DNA of 62,150 nucleotides from Paenibacillus glycanilyticus (GCF_030161375.1 NZ_BSSQ01000020.1:1-62150); one strand, 5' to 3'; numbered from the stretch's first letter, positions 52,527-61,981 are shown. Made by a program: numbers and translations. Notes: generated from the sequence alone by a model not told the origin.

Positions 52527-53633
52527 ATGGCAGTCAAAATCGGAATCGTAGGCATGAACGGGATCGGCAACAACCATGCGAACTGTTACAAAGAGGATGA
52601 ATTGGCGGATGTCGTGGCGGTATGCGACGTCATCAAGGAGCGCGCCGATGCGGCAGCCGAGCGTCATGGCGTCAAGGCGTACTATACGCTAAAGGATATG
52701 ATCGAGAACGAGCCCGACCTTGAGGTCGTGGACGTGACGACGGGCGGCATTGACAACGGCAGCTGGCATTTTGAACCGGCAATGGAAGCAATGTCCTATG
52801 GGAAGCATGTGCTGGTGGAGAAGCCGCTCTGCAACGATGTGCGCGAAGGCCGCCAGATGGTAGCTTTTGCCGAGAAGCAGAAGGTATATCTAGGCTGCAA
52901 CCTGAACCATTATTTCACGCCGCCGGCCGAGAAGGCGAAGCAATATATGGATAGCGGCGAGGTGGGCGAACTGATCTATTGCATGGCCAAAATGGGCTTC
53001 AACGGCGGCGAGCTCAACTATGCGCTTGCCGGCTCGGACAAAGTCAAAGGCCATCCCTACTTTCATATGCGCGCGTTTCTGACCCACCCATTTAGCGTCA
53101 TGCGGCATTTCTGCGGCGATATCACGCATATCCAGACGTTTTCCGACCGTCCTGGCTTTAGACGTAGCGCCGGCGACGTAATGGTGTCCATCAACAGCAT
53201 CCACATGAAGTTCGCAAACGGTGGCGTCGGCTATTTAATGAGTCAGCGCGGCGATGCGGTCTATGGATTAGGCGGTTGGTGGAGTCTGGAAGTTGCGGGT
53301 TCGAAGGGGACCTTCACGATTGAGAACTGCGTCGAGAAAGTATCGTTCTGGAAAGCAAATAAAGGCATTCCGGCCATCAGCGTTCAGCCTGAGCCTGAAG
53401 TGACGGATTTTGGCACAAACGATTTCAACCGGACGTTCAATAATCGGCTGCACGCTTTTCTGGAGGATGTGAACAACAAGGTATCTCCGGATGCGCTTCG
53501 CGCCAGCGGACGGGATGCGCTTGCCGTGCTCGAGTATGTGCATGCGGTGCAGGAGTCGTATGAACGCGGCGGTGAAGTCGTACGGCCGCAGCCGCTGCCG
53601 CCGCTGCACGGCGATCCGTTTTATCTGAAATAA
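52527..53633 (+). CDS. Gfo/Idh/MocA-family oxidoreductase (1)
   Basis: 368 residues. The Rossmann motif GIVGMNGIGNNH is at the N-terminus and HVLVEKPLC supplies the catalytic Lys-Pro. NAD(P)-dependent dehydrogenases of this family act on sugars, cyclitols and their acids. ATG 52527 follows AAGGAAGAAAGG; an earlier TTG at 52521 is less likely. First gene of a seven- to eight-gene catabolic set and 38% longer than a minimal family member because of an extended C-terminal domain. Confidence 0.9.
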   Translation: MAVKIGIVGMNGIGNNHANCYKEDELADVVAVCDVIKERADAAAERHGVKAYYTLKDMIENEPDLEVVDVTTGGIDNGSWHFEPAMEAMSYGKHVLVEKPLCNDVREGRQMVAFAEKQKVYLGCNLNHYFTPPAEKAKQYMDSGEVGELIYCMAKMGFNGGELNYALAGSDKVKGHPYFHMRAFLTHPFSVMRHFCGDITHIQTFSDRPGFRRSAGDVMVSINSIHMKFANGGVGYLMSQRGDAVYGLGGWWSLEVAGSKGTFTIENCVEKVSFWKANKGIPAISVQPEPEVTDFGTNDFNRTFNNRLHAFLEDVNNKVSPDALRASGRDALAVLEYVHAVQESYERGGEVVRPQPLPPLHGDPFYLK

Positions 53634-53670
53634 TCGTGAGTTTCTATCAATCATTCAGGAGGACTCTTAC

Positions 53671-54474
53671 ATGATTAAATTAGGTGTCAATTCGGTGTTG
53701 TTCAAAGAATTCGATTTTGCCGTAGCGGCAAAGCATATTGCGGCTTGCGGCTATGACGGCGTAGAGATCGCCGCGATAGAGGGAATGTGCGAGCATCTGG
53801 ATCTGAGCCGCTGGAAGCAGCAGAAAAGCGAGCTGCAGGCGATAGTGCAGGAGGCCGGTCTGACATTTCTCTCCACGGAGGTTGCGTCGCTCAAAGAGGA
53901 ACGGCTGCTGCCGGCGTTTGAAGCTGCGGCTGAGATTGGCATTCCTATCGTTAACGTTGGTCCTGGCGGGAAGCTGGGTGTCGAAGAAGATTTGCAGGCG
54001 TCGATTGAGACGCTTGCTAGGATGGCGGAGAGGGCCGCATCGTTTGGCATTACGCTTTGCGTGAAAGCACATGTCGGCAATGCCATTCACAACACGCCAA
54101 CCACGCTGCGGGCGATGGAGGCGATCGGCTCCCCGGCGTTTGGCATTGACATGGACCCTAGCCATATCCACCGCGCCGGCGAGAATGCGGAAAAGGCGCT
54201 GCCTGCCGTCATTAGCCGTGTGAAGCACGTGCACATCCGTGACTGCAAGGGCCGCGAGCAGGGCCCCGGACCGATCGCCCTTCAGGCTTGCGGTCGCGGC
54301 GACATCGATCTGTACGGCTACTGCAAAGCGATGGTGGACGGAGGTTACGAAGGTCCGGTCGTCGTTGAGGTCATCGGCTCTTCGCCGGAGCATACGCTTG
54401 CGCAAGTATCCATCGTGGCCGCCGAGTCTTACGGCTATCTTAATGCCGTCCTTAAGCAGCTGGGAGCAAGATAA
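53671..54474 (+). CDS. Sugar phosphate isomerase/epimerase-like TIM barrel
   Basis: 267 residues, AP_endonuc_2 (xylose-isomerase-like) fold. Metal or substrate residues are suggested by GYDGVEIAA, LCVKAHVGN, GIDMDPSHIH and HVHIRDCKG, ending with VVVEVIG. Such proteins epimerise or isomerise keto-sugars and inosose derivatives; a partnership with MocA-type dehydrogenases is common. AGGAGG lies before ATG 53671. Confidence 0.88.
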   Translation: MIKLGVNSVLFKEFDFAVAAKHIAACGYDGVEIAAIEGMCEHLDLSRWKQQKSELQAIVQEAGLTFLSTEVASLKEERLLPAFEAAAEIGIPIVNVGPGGKLGVEEDLQASIETLARMAERAASFGITLCVKAHVGNAIHNTPTTLRAMEAIGSPAFGIDMDPSHIHRAGENAEKALPAVISRVKHVHIRDCKGREQGPGPIALQACGRGDIDLYGYCKAMVDGGYEGPVVVEVIGSSPEHTLAQVSIVAAESYGYLNAVLKQLGAR

Positions 54475-54509
54475 AAGCAAGTGTTCCATCCAAAAGGAGG
54501 ATTACAAAT

Positions 54510-55910
54510 ATGGCAGGCAAGAAACCGAATATTTTACTGTTTGGCATAGATAGCCTTCGTCGGGATCATATGAGCGCTTACGGCTATTCCAAGCTGACTA
54601 CCCCGCATCTTGACAGAATTGCGGCTCAAGGCGTGTTATACGAGAAGCATTTCAGCCCGGGCATTCCAACAACGCCGGCTTACGCATCCATGCTGACAGG
54701 CATGGACATTTTTGGAACCGACGTCGTGGCGCTGCGCCATGAAGGACCGCTCGGAAGCCATGTTAGGACACTGCCGGAGGTTCTTGCCGAGAACGGCTAT
54801 AACACTTCGTGCGTTGGCTTCTCGGGCAATCCGTCATCGCGAGGTTTCCAAACGTATCTCGATTATGAATCTTGGGTTCCCGATGAAACGGGGCGCACGC
54901 CAAAGGCGCAAAACCTGAACGACATCGCCATTCCGGAGCTGGAGAGGTTAGCGGCTGACGATAAGCCGTTCCTGCTGTTCATGCGGCATATGGATCCGCA
55001 TTCGCCGTATTTGCCGCCTGCGCCGTTCGATCGGATGTTCTATGGCAAGGACGAGAAGGACCCCGCCAACGATTCAATGGAACCGGTGTACAATTTCAAA
55101 CCGTTCGCCGATTTTCTGAAGTCATGGATTCCGGAGGGCGTCACCGATGAAGCCTACGTCAGCGCGCAATATGACGGCGCAATCGCTTATATGGACGCTT
55201 GCATCCAAAGTATTGTCGAGAAGATCTCCGCGCTAGGACTAGAGGAAGAGACGCTTGTCGTGATCACTTCTGATCATGGCGAAACGCTATACGAGCACGA
55301 CTGCTATTTTGATCATCATGGACTTTATGATTGTACGCTTGTTGTGCCGCTCATCATCAAATTCCCTGGACGCGTCCCTGAGGGAACACGGATCCAGGAT
55401 GTGTCGGTGATCTCGGATATTATGCCGACGCTGCTGGACCTGATTGGAATCGACAGCGGCATTTCCTTTGACGGCCGCAGCTTGACGAATCCGGTCGCAA
55501 GCGAAGGCGCGGATCGGAACAGGAATAAGGAGCTGTATTTGACGGAATGCACATGGATGCGCAAACACGGCTGGCGGACACCGGAATGGAAGCTGATTCG
55601 CGCGCTTGAGCCGGATTTTCATTTCAAGCCGGAGGTAGAACTCTACAATTTGATCGAAGATCCTGAAGAGAACAATAATGTTGCGGAGCAGGAGCCAGAG
55701 ATCGTAGCACAGCTGACGAAACAAATGGAAGACTATATCGCAAGGCGCGAGGAGCAGACGGGCCGTACGAATCCGATGTATACGAATCTGAACTGGCACG
55801 GCAAAGGGGTGACGTTCACCTCGTCCGAGCAGGCGTACAATTCGCTGCATATCGGCAATATTATCGGCGCACGATCTCTTCAATCCAAGGAGGAGGCGGC
55901 GTCCAAATGA
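54510..55910 (+). CDS. Sulfatase-superfamily hydrolase with Thr at the nucleophile position (1)
   Basis: 466 residues, alkaline-phosphatase-superfamily (sulfatase) fold. The opening metal segment is ILLFGIDSLRRDHMSAYG. The catalytic motif, normally C/S-x-P-x-R, reads T54-T-P-A-Y58 before SMLTG, so the formylglycine residue is Thr and the Arg is Tyr. The second metal site ITSDHGE and the HHGLYD stretch are intact. No signal peptide, so it acts inside on imported material. Thr nucleophiles occur in phosphohydrolase and phosphotransferase branches, so phosphodiesterase activity is as likely as sulfatase. AGGAGG precedes ATG 54510. The stop overlaps the next start. Confidence 0.82.
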   Translation: MAGKKPNILLFGIDSLRRDHMSAYGYSKLTTPHLDRIAAQGVLYEKHFSPGIPTTPAYASMLTGMDIFGTDVVALRHEGPLGSHVRTLPEVLAENGYNTSCVGFSGNPSSRGFQTYLDYESWVPDETGRTPKAQNLNDIAIPELERLAADDKPFLLFMRHMDPHSPYLPPAPFDRMFYGKDEKDPANDSMEPVYNFKPFADFLKSWIPEGVTDEAYVSAQYDGAIAYMDACIQSIVEKISALGLEEETLVVITSDHGETLYEHDCYFDHHGLYDCTLVVPLIIKFPGRVPEGTRIQDVSVISDIMPTLLDLIGIDSGISFDGRSLTNPVASEGADRNRNKELYLTECTWMRKHGWRTPEWKLIRALEPDFHFKPEVELYNLIEDPEENNNVAEQEPEIVAQLTKQMEDYIARREEQTGRTNPMYTNLNWHGKGVTFTSSEQAYNSLHIGNIIGARSLQSKEEAASK

Positions 55911-56911
55911 TTCGGGTTGCGGTCGTCGGAGTTAACCATATCGGTAAAATTCATTGTAGCGCCTATCGGCAGCATCCGGATACGGAGCTTGCGGCTGTCT
56001 GCGATTTGATGCCGGAACGCGCGGAAGCGGCAGGTCTTGAATATGGCGTTCCCGCCTATACCGATTTGAGAGAGCTGCTTGCCAAAGAACAGATTGATGT
56101 AGTGGCGGTTGCAACGGCGGGCGTGGAGAAGGGCAGCCATCATTTCGAACCCGCGATGATCGCGATCGACGCGGGCAAGGACGTCCTTGTGGAGAAACCG
56201 ATCTCCAATCGGATCGAAGAAGCAAGGACGCTTGTCGCGGTCGCCAGGGAACGGGGCGTTCGGCTCGCGTGCAACCTAAATCACCGCTTTACGCCGGCTG
56301 CTTATAAGGCGAAAGAATTACTGGAAGCGGGTAAATTAGGCTCGTTGCTATTCCTTAATATGCGGCTCACCATTCAGAACCCGCAAGAAGATACGGAGTG
56401 GCTGCATATGCGTGCTCTGCATCCCCACTCCATCGACGTCATGCGTTATTTTGCCGGCGACGTAAAGCGTGTGCAGGCGTTTATGACGAAGGCGCCGGGC
56501 CGTCAGAGCTGGTCGACCGCATCTGTCAATTTGGAATTTGTCTCCGGCGCGGTTGGCCATTTGACCGGCAGCTATGACATGTCGATGCGCCATCCGATCG
56601 AATATTGCGAGGTGGCAGGCCATGAAGGCCGGTTCGTTATCGACAACTTGTACGAAAGCATGACGTATTATCCGCATCAATCCGACGAGTTGACCGTAGT
56701 CCGCAATTCGCTGTTTGGCGGGATGCAGGGTTTCAATGATACGTTTACGCATCGAATCAATCGTTTCATCGGGCAGATCAAGGCAGGCGATGCACCGGAA
56801 TTGATTGAGGCGTCCGGAGCGGATGCGCTAGCCGCGCAGGAAGTTATCGAAGCGGCGATCCGTTCGCATCAGTCCGGTGGAATACCCATCGACGTACCCG
56901 GAAGCGGATAA
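55907..56911 (+). CDS. Gfo/Idh/MocA-family oxidoreductase (2)
   Basis: 334 residues. The Rossmann motif is VAVVGVNHIGKIH and the catalytic segment DVLVEKPIS. It shares plan with the first MocA-type protein of the locus and could act on the same substrate at another carbon (oxidation then reduction). It starts inside the stop of the preceding gene (ATGA overlap), so it is coupled to it; AAGGAGGAGG provides the ribosome site. Confidence 0.9.
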   Translation: MIRVAVVGVNHIGKIHCSAYRQHPDTELAAVCDLMPERAEAAGLEYGVPAYTDLRELLAKEQIDVVAVATAGVEKGSHHFEPAMIAIDAGKDVLVEKPISNRIEEARTLVAVARERGVRLACNLNHRFTPAAYKAKELLEAGKLGSLLFLNMRLTIQNPQEDTEWLHMRALHPHSIDVMRYFAGDVKRVQAFMTKAPGRQSWSTASVNLEFVSGAVGHLTGSYDMSMRHPIEYCEVAGHEGRFVIDNLYESMTYYPHQSDELTVVRNSLFGGMQGFNDTFTHRINRFIGQIKAGDAPELIEASGADALAAQEVIEAAIRSHQSGGIPIDVPGSG

Positions 56912-56943
56912 GCGAAAGTACTCAGCGAGAGGAGTCGATCAAC

Positions 56944-57495
56944 ATGGACGGACAACACGGCCCCGTATTATGGTTCATGGGATTGTCGGGAGCGGGCAAA
57001 ACGACGACGGCCCGTCATGTAGCGGCTGAGCTGCGGAAGCAAGGACGGCGCGTGGAGCTGTTGGACGGCGATGAGCTTAGAGAGACGGTCTGCAAAGGGC
57101 TTGGATACTCCCGCGAGGAGCGGATGGAAAATATTAAACGGATCGTCTACGTGGCTAAGCTTCTCTCCCGTAACAATGTGGAGGTGCTTGTCTCCGCCAT
57201 TACTCCTTACCGGGAAATGCGGGACTATGCAAGGTCGCAGTTGCCCGGATTCATGGAAATTTATGTGAAGTGCCCTCTCGACGAGTGTGAACGCCGCGAT
57301 GTGAAAGGCTTGTATGCCAAGGCGAGAAACGGCGATTTGCGCCAATTTACCGGCGTTTCCGATCCGTTTGAGGTGCCGCAATCCCCGGATATCGTGATTG
57401 ATACGGCTTCCGCCTCGCTGCACGATAACAGCGATGCCGTACTCGGCTGGCTGCATACCCACTTGCGGTTTATGCAAGCCGCGCAGAGAGCGTAA
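56944..57495 (+). CDS. cysC: Adenylylsulfate (APS) kinase
   Basis: 183 residues. P-loop FMGLSGAGKTTTARH, LLDGDELRE, RMENIKRIVYVAKLL, VSAITPYREMRDYAR and the lid end FTGVSDPFEVPQSPD all match CysC, which phosphorylates APS to PAPS. It lacks a fused ATP sulfurylase, and no sulfurylase or sulfotransferase lies in the window. Its place between sulfatase-like genes is unusual. Either it makes PAPS for a transferase elsewhere or it has been recruited to phosphorylate something derived from the pathway. GAGAGGAG precedes ATG 56944. Confidence 0.88.
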   Translation: MDGQHGPVLWFMGLSGAGKTTTARHVAAELRKQGRRVELLDGDELRETVCKGLGYSREERMENIKRIVYVAKLLSRNNVEVLVSAITPYREMRDYARSQLPGFMEIYVKCPLDECERRDVKGLYAKARNGDLRQFTGVSDPFEVPQSPDIVIDTASASLHDNSDAVLGWLHTHLRFMQAAQRA

Positions 57496-57551
57496 CCTTA
57501 AGAGGTAATGGATCACCGGATCACCGGATATCCGAAAAGGAGAAGGCATAA

Positions 57552-58988
57552 ATGAAGATCATACTCATATCTCTGGATACGGTACGTGCCTCAAGGCTGA
57601 GCGGGTACGGCTATCCGAAACCGACAAGTCCCTATTTGGACCAAATCGCCAACCAAGGCGTACTGTTCGAGCGCGCTTATGCGGCCGACATTCCAACCGA
57701 AGTGGCGCATACCGGCATTTTTACCGGAAAAGTGGGGCTTACGACTGGAATTGTCTCGCACGGCTCAGAGCTCACGCATCTGCCCAAATCAACCCCTTGG
57801 CTGCCGAATCTGCTGCGAGGCGCCGGCTTTACGACGTCCGCGGTGGATAACCTGTACCAGCTTAAGGAATGGTTTGCGCGCGGTTACCGCTACTATACGA
57901 ACAGCGTTGGCGGGAATCGCTGGATCGACGGCCAGACGGTCAATGATCTGGCATTTCCATGGCTAACGGAGCACAAAGACGAATCGTTTTTTTTGTTCCT
58001 TCATTACTGGGACGCTCATACGCCTTATTTGCCTCCGGAGTCGTATGTTTCGGACTTTTATGAAGCGGAGCGGGATCCGTATGATTCGGATAACCGAAGC
58101 ATGGAGCCGGCGTACAACCATCCTGCCTACCCGTTCTTCAAGCACCACCATTACGATCTTGTTGGTCCGGTGACGGACAGCGCATACTACGACGCGCTTT
58201 ATGACGCAGAAATCCGCTATCTTGACGATTGCCTGAAGGAACTCGACGCTAAGTTAGAGGAACTAGGCATCAAAGAGGATACCATGCTCATTCTGTTCGG
58301 CGATCATGGCGAGAGTCTGACGGAGCACGACATCTTCTGGGATCATTGCGGTTTATACGAACCGACCGTTCATGTGCCGATGATTATGCGGTGGCCAGGG
58401 CGCATTCCCGAGGGACGAAGGGTGAAAGGTCTTGTGCAGCAGGTAGACATTATGCCGACAGTGCTGGAAGCGATACGCAGCGAAAAGCCTATAGGCATCG
58501 ACCTTGCGAAGGTTGCAGACCCGCCGGCCATGGACGGCAAAAGCTTATGGCCATCTATCCGTAGCGCGGAGGACGGTACGCAGGAAGCCATTTATCTGAG
58601 TGAATGCGCTTGGCAGGCGGCGCGCGGCATACGTACGGACCGTTACAAATTTATACGGACATACGACTCGGGGCCATTTACAAGACCGCCAAGAGAGCTG
58701 TATGATCTAGACGCCGATCCGGAAGAAACGGTGAATCTCGCAGAGCGTGAACCGGAGCTTGCGGACCAACTGGAGAAGCAGCTGGAAAGTTGGGTAGTGG
58801 CGAAGCTTGGCGGCCGTGAGGATCCGAAAGACCGGCAGCTTCGTGAAGCGGGACTCCCGTTCCGAAGACGCATTGAGCAGATTCTTGCGGAATCAGGGAT
58901 GACGTGGGACGATTGGATCCGGGATCCGCGCCGCGAACGATTCGATCAGGCAACGCAAGAGCGGCATAAACCGATCATCAGAGCTTGA
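57552..58988 (+). CDS. Sulfatase-superfamily hydrolase with Thr at the nucleophile position (2)
   Basis: 478 residues, same fold as the first. The opening is IILISLDTVRASRLSGYG, where the usual third Asp is Ser. The catalytic motif reads T49-E-V-A-H53 before TGIFTG, so neither Cys/Ser, Pro nor Arg is kept. The metal segment LFGDHGES and WDHCGLYEP remain. The IPT triplet around the Thr is shared with its paralogue, suggesting a common subfamily. Cytoplasmic. AAAAGGAGAAGG precedes ATG 57552. The specific reaction is unknown. Confidence 0.8.
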   Translation: MKIILISLDTVRASRLSGYGYPKPTSPYLDQIANQGVLFERAYAADIPTEVAHTGIFTGKVGLTTGIVSHGSELTHLPKSTPWLPNLLRGAGFTTSAVDNLYQLKEWFARGYRYYTNSVGGNRWIDGQTVNDLAFPWLTEHKDESFFLFLHYWDAHTPYLPPESYVSDFYEAERDPYDSDNRSMEPAYNHPAYPFFKHHHYDLVGPVTDSAYYDALYDAEIRYLDDCLKELDAKLEELGIKEDTMLILFGDHGESLTEHDIFWDHCGLYEPTVHVPMIMRWPGRIPEGRRVKGLVQQVDIMPTVLEAIRSEKPIGIDLAKVADPPAMDGKSLWPSIRSAEDGTQEAIYLSECAWQAARGIRTDRYKFIRTYDSGPFTRPPRELYDLDADPEETVNLAEREPELADQLEKQLESWVVAKLGGREDPKDRQLREAGLPFRRRIEQILAESGMTWDDWIRDPRRERFDQATQERHKPIIRA

Positions 58989-59018
58989 TCGGATAACGGA
59001 CGCGAGGAGGGATGAAGG

Positions 59019-59927
59019 ATGGAGCGTATTCTGGGAAGCCAAGCTTACATGAAGGATGAATTTCCGTTCTGGATCAATCGGACGAAGCAAGCTACTGTCG
59101 CTGAACACGGCCATGAATTCATTGAGCTCGTCTATGTGGTGCAAGGACAGGGCGTTCATATTTTTCAAGGCAACCATTACAACATTCAGGCAGGCGACGT
59201 GTTTATTATTAATCCCGGCGAGACACATGCATACTCGGTAGAGCCTGGCGAGCGGATGGAAATCGTCAATTGCTTGTTTATGCCCTCCTTTATACCCGAT
59301 GCGCTGCTTAAGGAATTGGAAATAACGGCATCAATGGATTACTTCTACGTTCATCCCTTCCTGAAGCAGGATGTCCGCTTCAACCATTACCTTAATCTAA
59401 ACGGCCTAGAGGCGTCGTCCGTACTTACGCTGCTGGAGAGCATGATCCGCGAATTCAGCAGCCGCGACTCCGGTCATGCGACATTGATCCGCTTGCAGAT
59501 GGTTGAGCTGCTGCTGCTGTTGTCCCGCTATTATGCGAATATGCAAAGCCATCGTATCCAAAGATCCTCGCGCCAATCCGAACGGGTGATGATGGCCAGA
59601 CGGATCTCCGGTTATCTCGAACGCCATTTCGACAAAAAAATTACGCTTCAAGCGCTAGCTGGCCTGTTTAATGTCAGCACCCGGCAGCTGAACCGGCTGG
59701 TGCGGGAGGAGTTTGGCAAAAGCATATTCGATCTGCTGCATGAAATTCGCATCGAACGGGCAAAACGGATGCTGCTCGAGTCCGACGAGAAGGTTATCTA
59801 TATCGCGACCATGGTCGGATACGACGATCCGTCGTTCTTCAGTCGGCTATTCGTCCGTTATGCCGGCTGCTCGCCGCGCGAATACCGAACCGGATCTATT
59901 GCCAGCCAGAAGGAAAGGAGCGGATAG
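59019..59927 (+). CDS. AraC-family transcriptional regulator
   Basis: 302 residues. Cupin sensor (EHGHEFIELVYVVQGQGVHI; AGDVFIINPGETHAYSVEPG) and double HTH (LQALAGLFNVSTRQLNRLVR; YIATMVGYDDPSFFSRLFVR). GAGGAGGG precedes ATG 59019. It is embedded in the catabolic operon between two sulfatase-superfamily genes and probably senses a pathway intermediate. It is a second layer of control besides YesMN. Confidence 0.88.
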   Translation: MERILGSQAYMKDEFPFWINRTKQATVAEHGHEFIELVYVVQGQGVHIFQGNHYNIQAGDVFIINPGETHAYSVEPGERMEIVNCLFMPSFIPDALLKELEITASMDYFYVHPFLKQDVRFNHYLNLNGLEASSVLTLLESMIREFSSRDSGHATLIRLQMVELLLLLSRYYANMQSHRIQRSSRQSERVMMARRISGYLERHFDKKITLQALAGLFNVSTRQLNRLVREEFGKSIFDLLHEIRIERAKRMLLESDEKVIYIATMVGYDDPSFFSRLFVRYAGCSPREYRTGSIASQKERSG

Positions 59928-59930
59928 CGC

Positions 59931-61361
59931 ATGTCGGAGCCGGTGAACAAGCGGAGGCCTAACGTATTGCTGATCGCTGCCGACCAATTGCGGCAAGATT
60001 GCCTGGGCTTCGTCGGCAACTATCCGGTTTGCACTCCGCACCTAGACCATTTGTCTGAGCAAGGAATTGCATTTTCCCACGCGTACTCCGTACTGCCAGT
60101 CTGTTCGCCGGCAAGGCAGTCGCTATTGCGCGGGAGGAGACCGGAAACATTTGGCGCTTTATGGAATTACAGCGGCGCCCTGCCTGTGGCGGCACTGGCG
60201 CCTGAATCTTATGCATGGACGAGAACGCTAGCGGAAAGCGGCTATGCCATGGCCTATCTGGGCAAATGGGGTGTCAATCCGATACACGGTCCTACTGCTT
60301 ATGGTTACGAGTCATATGTCAGCGAAGCAGATTATAGCGAATTCGTCTCGCGGAAGCATCCTGATGTTCGTTACGGGAACGGGTTCTTCGGCGAAGAATG
60401 TCCGCTGCCGCTCGAGGATGCTAAGACGCATTGGTTCGCGGCGCGTGCGGGCGAGACGCTGGAGCGTCTGCAAGAGGGCGGAAGGCCTTGGCATCTGGCG
60501 CTGCACTTCAGCGAGCCCCACTTGCCCTGCCGACCGTCGGTTCCCTTCTCGGGAATGTACGATCCCGTGGACATCCCGGAATGGGCGGGCTTTCGCGAGA
60601 CATTTGCCGGCAAGCCGTACATTCAGCGCCAACAGTTGCAGAGCTGGGGCGTGGCCGGTTACGGCTGGCAGGATTGGGCGCCGATCGTTGCTCGCTATTA
60701 CGCTGTTATCAGTCAACTCGACGATGCGATTGGGCGAGTACTTGGGACGCTCGAGCAGTTAGGAATGGCTGACGACACCATTGTGATCTTTACCGCTGAC
60801 CACGGCGACATGTGCGGTTCCCATGGGATGATGGATAAACACTACATTCTGTACGACGATGTGGTAAGGGTACCGCTCATCGTTCGGATGCCTGGCAACG
60901 AAGCAGAAGCAGGCTTGAAGTGTGACCGTTTCGTCTACAATTTTATGGATTTGCCTCCGACGATCTTGGAACTTCTCCACTTGCAAACAAGTGATCCCGG
61001 AGATCTGCAGGGTCGTTCGCTTGTACCGCTGCTGGCCGGGGAGGAGCCGGAAGACTGGCGTGACGCCATCGTATCTACCTATAACGGGCAGCAGTTCGGA
61101 TTGTACACTTCCCGGATGATACGCACGGCAGACTGGAAATATGTATGGAACTTAACGGATGTAGACGAGCTGTACGACATGCAGGCCGACCCTGGGGAAC
61201 TGACGAATTTGATCGGGAAATCTGAACATGCAGATATGCTTGCCGTACTGAGGAGACGCTTGTACGAACAGCTGACTTTGGACGAAGATACGATCGTTGC
61301 TAACGAATGGACGCGCCGTCAATTGCTGCAAGGGGCAAAGCTGGGCGGGAATAGCGGATAA
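59931..61361 (+). CDS. Canonical Cys-type sulfatase
   Basis: 476 residues, sulfatase fold with the intact signature C58-S-P-A-R62 (VCSPARQSLLRGRRP), so Cys58 should be converted to formylglycine by FGE or anSME, neither of which is in the window. Metal residues appear in NVLLIAADQLRQDCLG and IFTADHGDMCGSHGM. No signal peptide, so cytoplasmic. It would cleave a sulfate ester (phosphonate monoesters are possible for this group). It begins 3 bases after the AraC gene with AAAGGAG upstream. A terminator follows at 61416. Confidence 0.9.
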   Translation: MSEPVNKRRPNVLLIAADQLRQDCLGFVGNYPVCTPHLDHLSEQGIAFSHAYSVLPVCSPARQSLLRGRRPETFGALWNYSGALPVAALAPESYAWTRTLAESGYAMAYLGKWGVNPIHGPTAYGYESYVSEADYSEFVSRKHPDVRYGNGFFGEECPLPLEDAKTHWFAARAGETLERLQEGGRPWHLALHFSEPHLPCRPSVPFSGMYDPVDIPEWAGFRETFAGKPYIQRQQLQSWGVAGYGWQDWAPIVARYYAVISQLDDAIGRVLGTLEQLGMADDTIVIFTADHGDMCGSHGMMDKHYILYDDVVRVPLIVRMPGNEAEAGLKCDRFVYNFMDLPPTILELLHLQTSDPGDLQGRSLVPLLAGEEPEDWRDAIVSTYNGQQFGLYTSRMIRTADWKYVWNLTDVDELYDMQADPGELTNLIGKSEHADMLAVLRRRLYEQLTLDEDTIVANEWTRRQLLQGAKLGGNSG

Positions 61362-61415
61362 GCGCAAAACGCAAGGAATTATAGCAACAACTAGTAAATG
61401 AAAGACTGATATTCT

Positions 61416-61438
61416 AAAGTCCCGTTAGGGGGCTTTTT
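61416..61438 (+). terminator. Terminator of the sulfatase operon
   Basis: AAAGTCCC pairs with GGGGGCTTT (G-U allowed), loop GTTA, then T-run. Confidence 0.75.
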
Positions 61439-61497
61439 CTGTAGTAGGTTATAATATAGTTAAGAGACGATCATCGATTTGTAATTTTGGTTTAAAT

Positions 61498-61524
61498 CCG
61501 ATCAGCGCTGCGATCGGTTTTTTT
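61498..61524 (+). terminator. Second hairpin terminator
   Basis: CCGATC pairs with GATCGG around AGCGCTGC, followed by seven T. Confidence 0.7.
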
Positions 61525-61950
61525 ATGTTCGTTCCAGATAAGAACTGTAGCCTTTCAAAGGACAAATGGATGAAGAGATTAGTTAGCGAAGTTACTCGCA
61601 AGATCTGAGAGAATAGTAGCGGAATACGTAGCATCCATTGTAACTATGTATAATAGAAAATTAATCTTATTTTCGGAACTCGATATGATTCGAACTGGAT
61701 GCGGTGAATTCAGAGAGAGGGTAAGAGGTTAGACTCTAGTCATGGAAGCACAGTGAAATGCAATCCGCATTTTAACCTTCTATTGTCGCTTTATCCCTAT
61801 TTGAATAGACAGCATAAATGAAAGGACAGTAAGAGACTTGGAACCTGTAGCACTTGAGGAGACACTGTCGGCTTCTTCTTTAGCCTGACGATTGCCTGAA
61901 TTGGTGGGGGAAGTGCCCGCTTATCTTGAGTTGTTTGTAAAAAAATACCT
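61525..61950. other. Gene-free stretch before the rRNA promoters
   Basis: No coding region was supported on either strand, and no tRNA or riboswitch was recognised. It probably serves as the upstream region of the rRNA operon. Confidence 0.45.
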
Positions 61951-61951
61951 G

Positions 61952-61981
61952 TTGTATTCTGAAAAACAATCATGCTATATT
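61952..61981 (+). promoter_or_regulatory. Possible rrn promoter P1
   Basis: TTGTAT, 18-base spacer, TATATT, preceded by A/T-rich sequence. Confidence 0.45.

Noticed and set aside
61449..61634. Minus-strand ORF of 61 residues
   Set aside because: It lies over a terminator, lacks a ribosome site and has no recognisable features.
61680..61940. Riboswitch or T-box upstream of the rRNA region
   Set aside because: Some short inverted repeats exist, but no conserved core of a known class and no downstream coding gene in the window.
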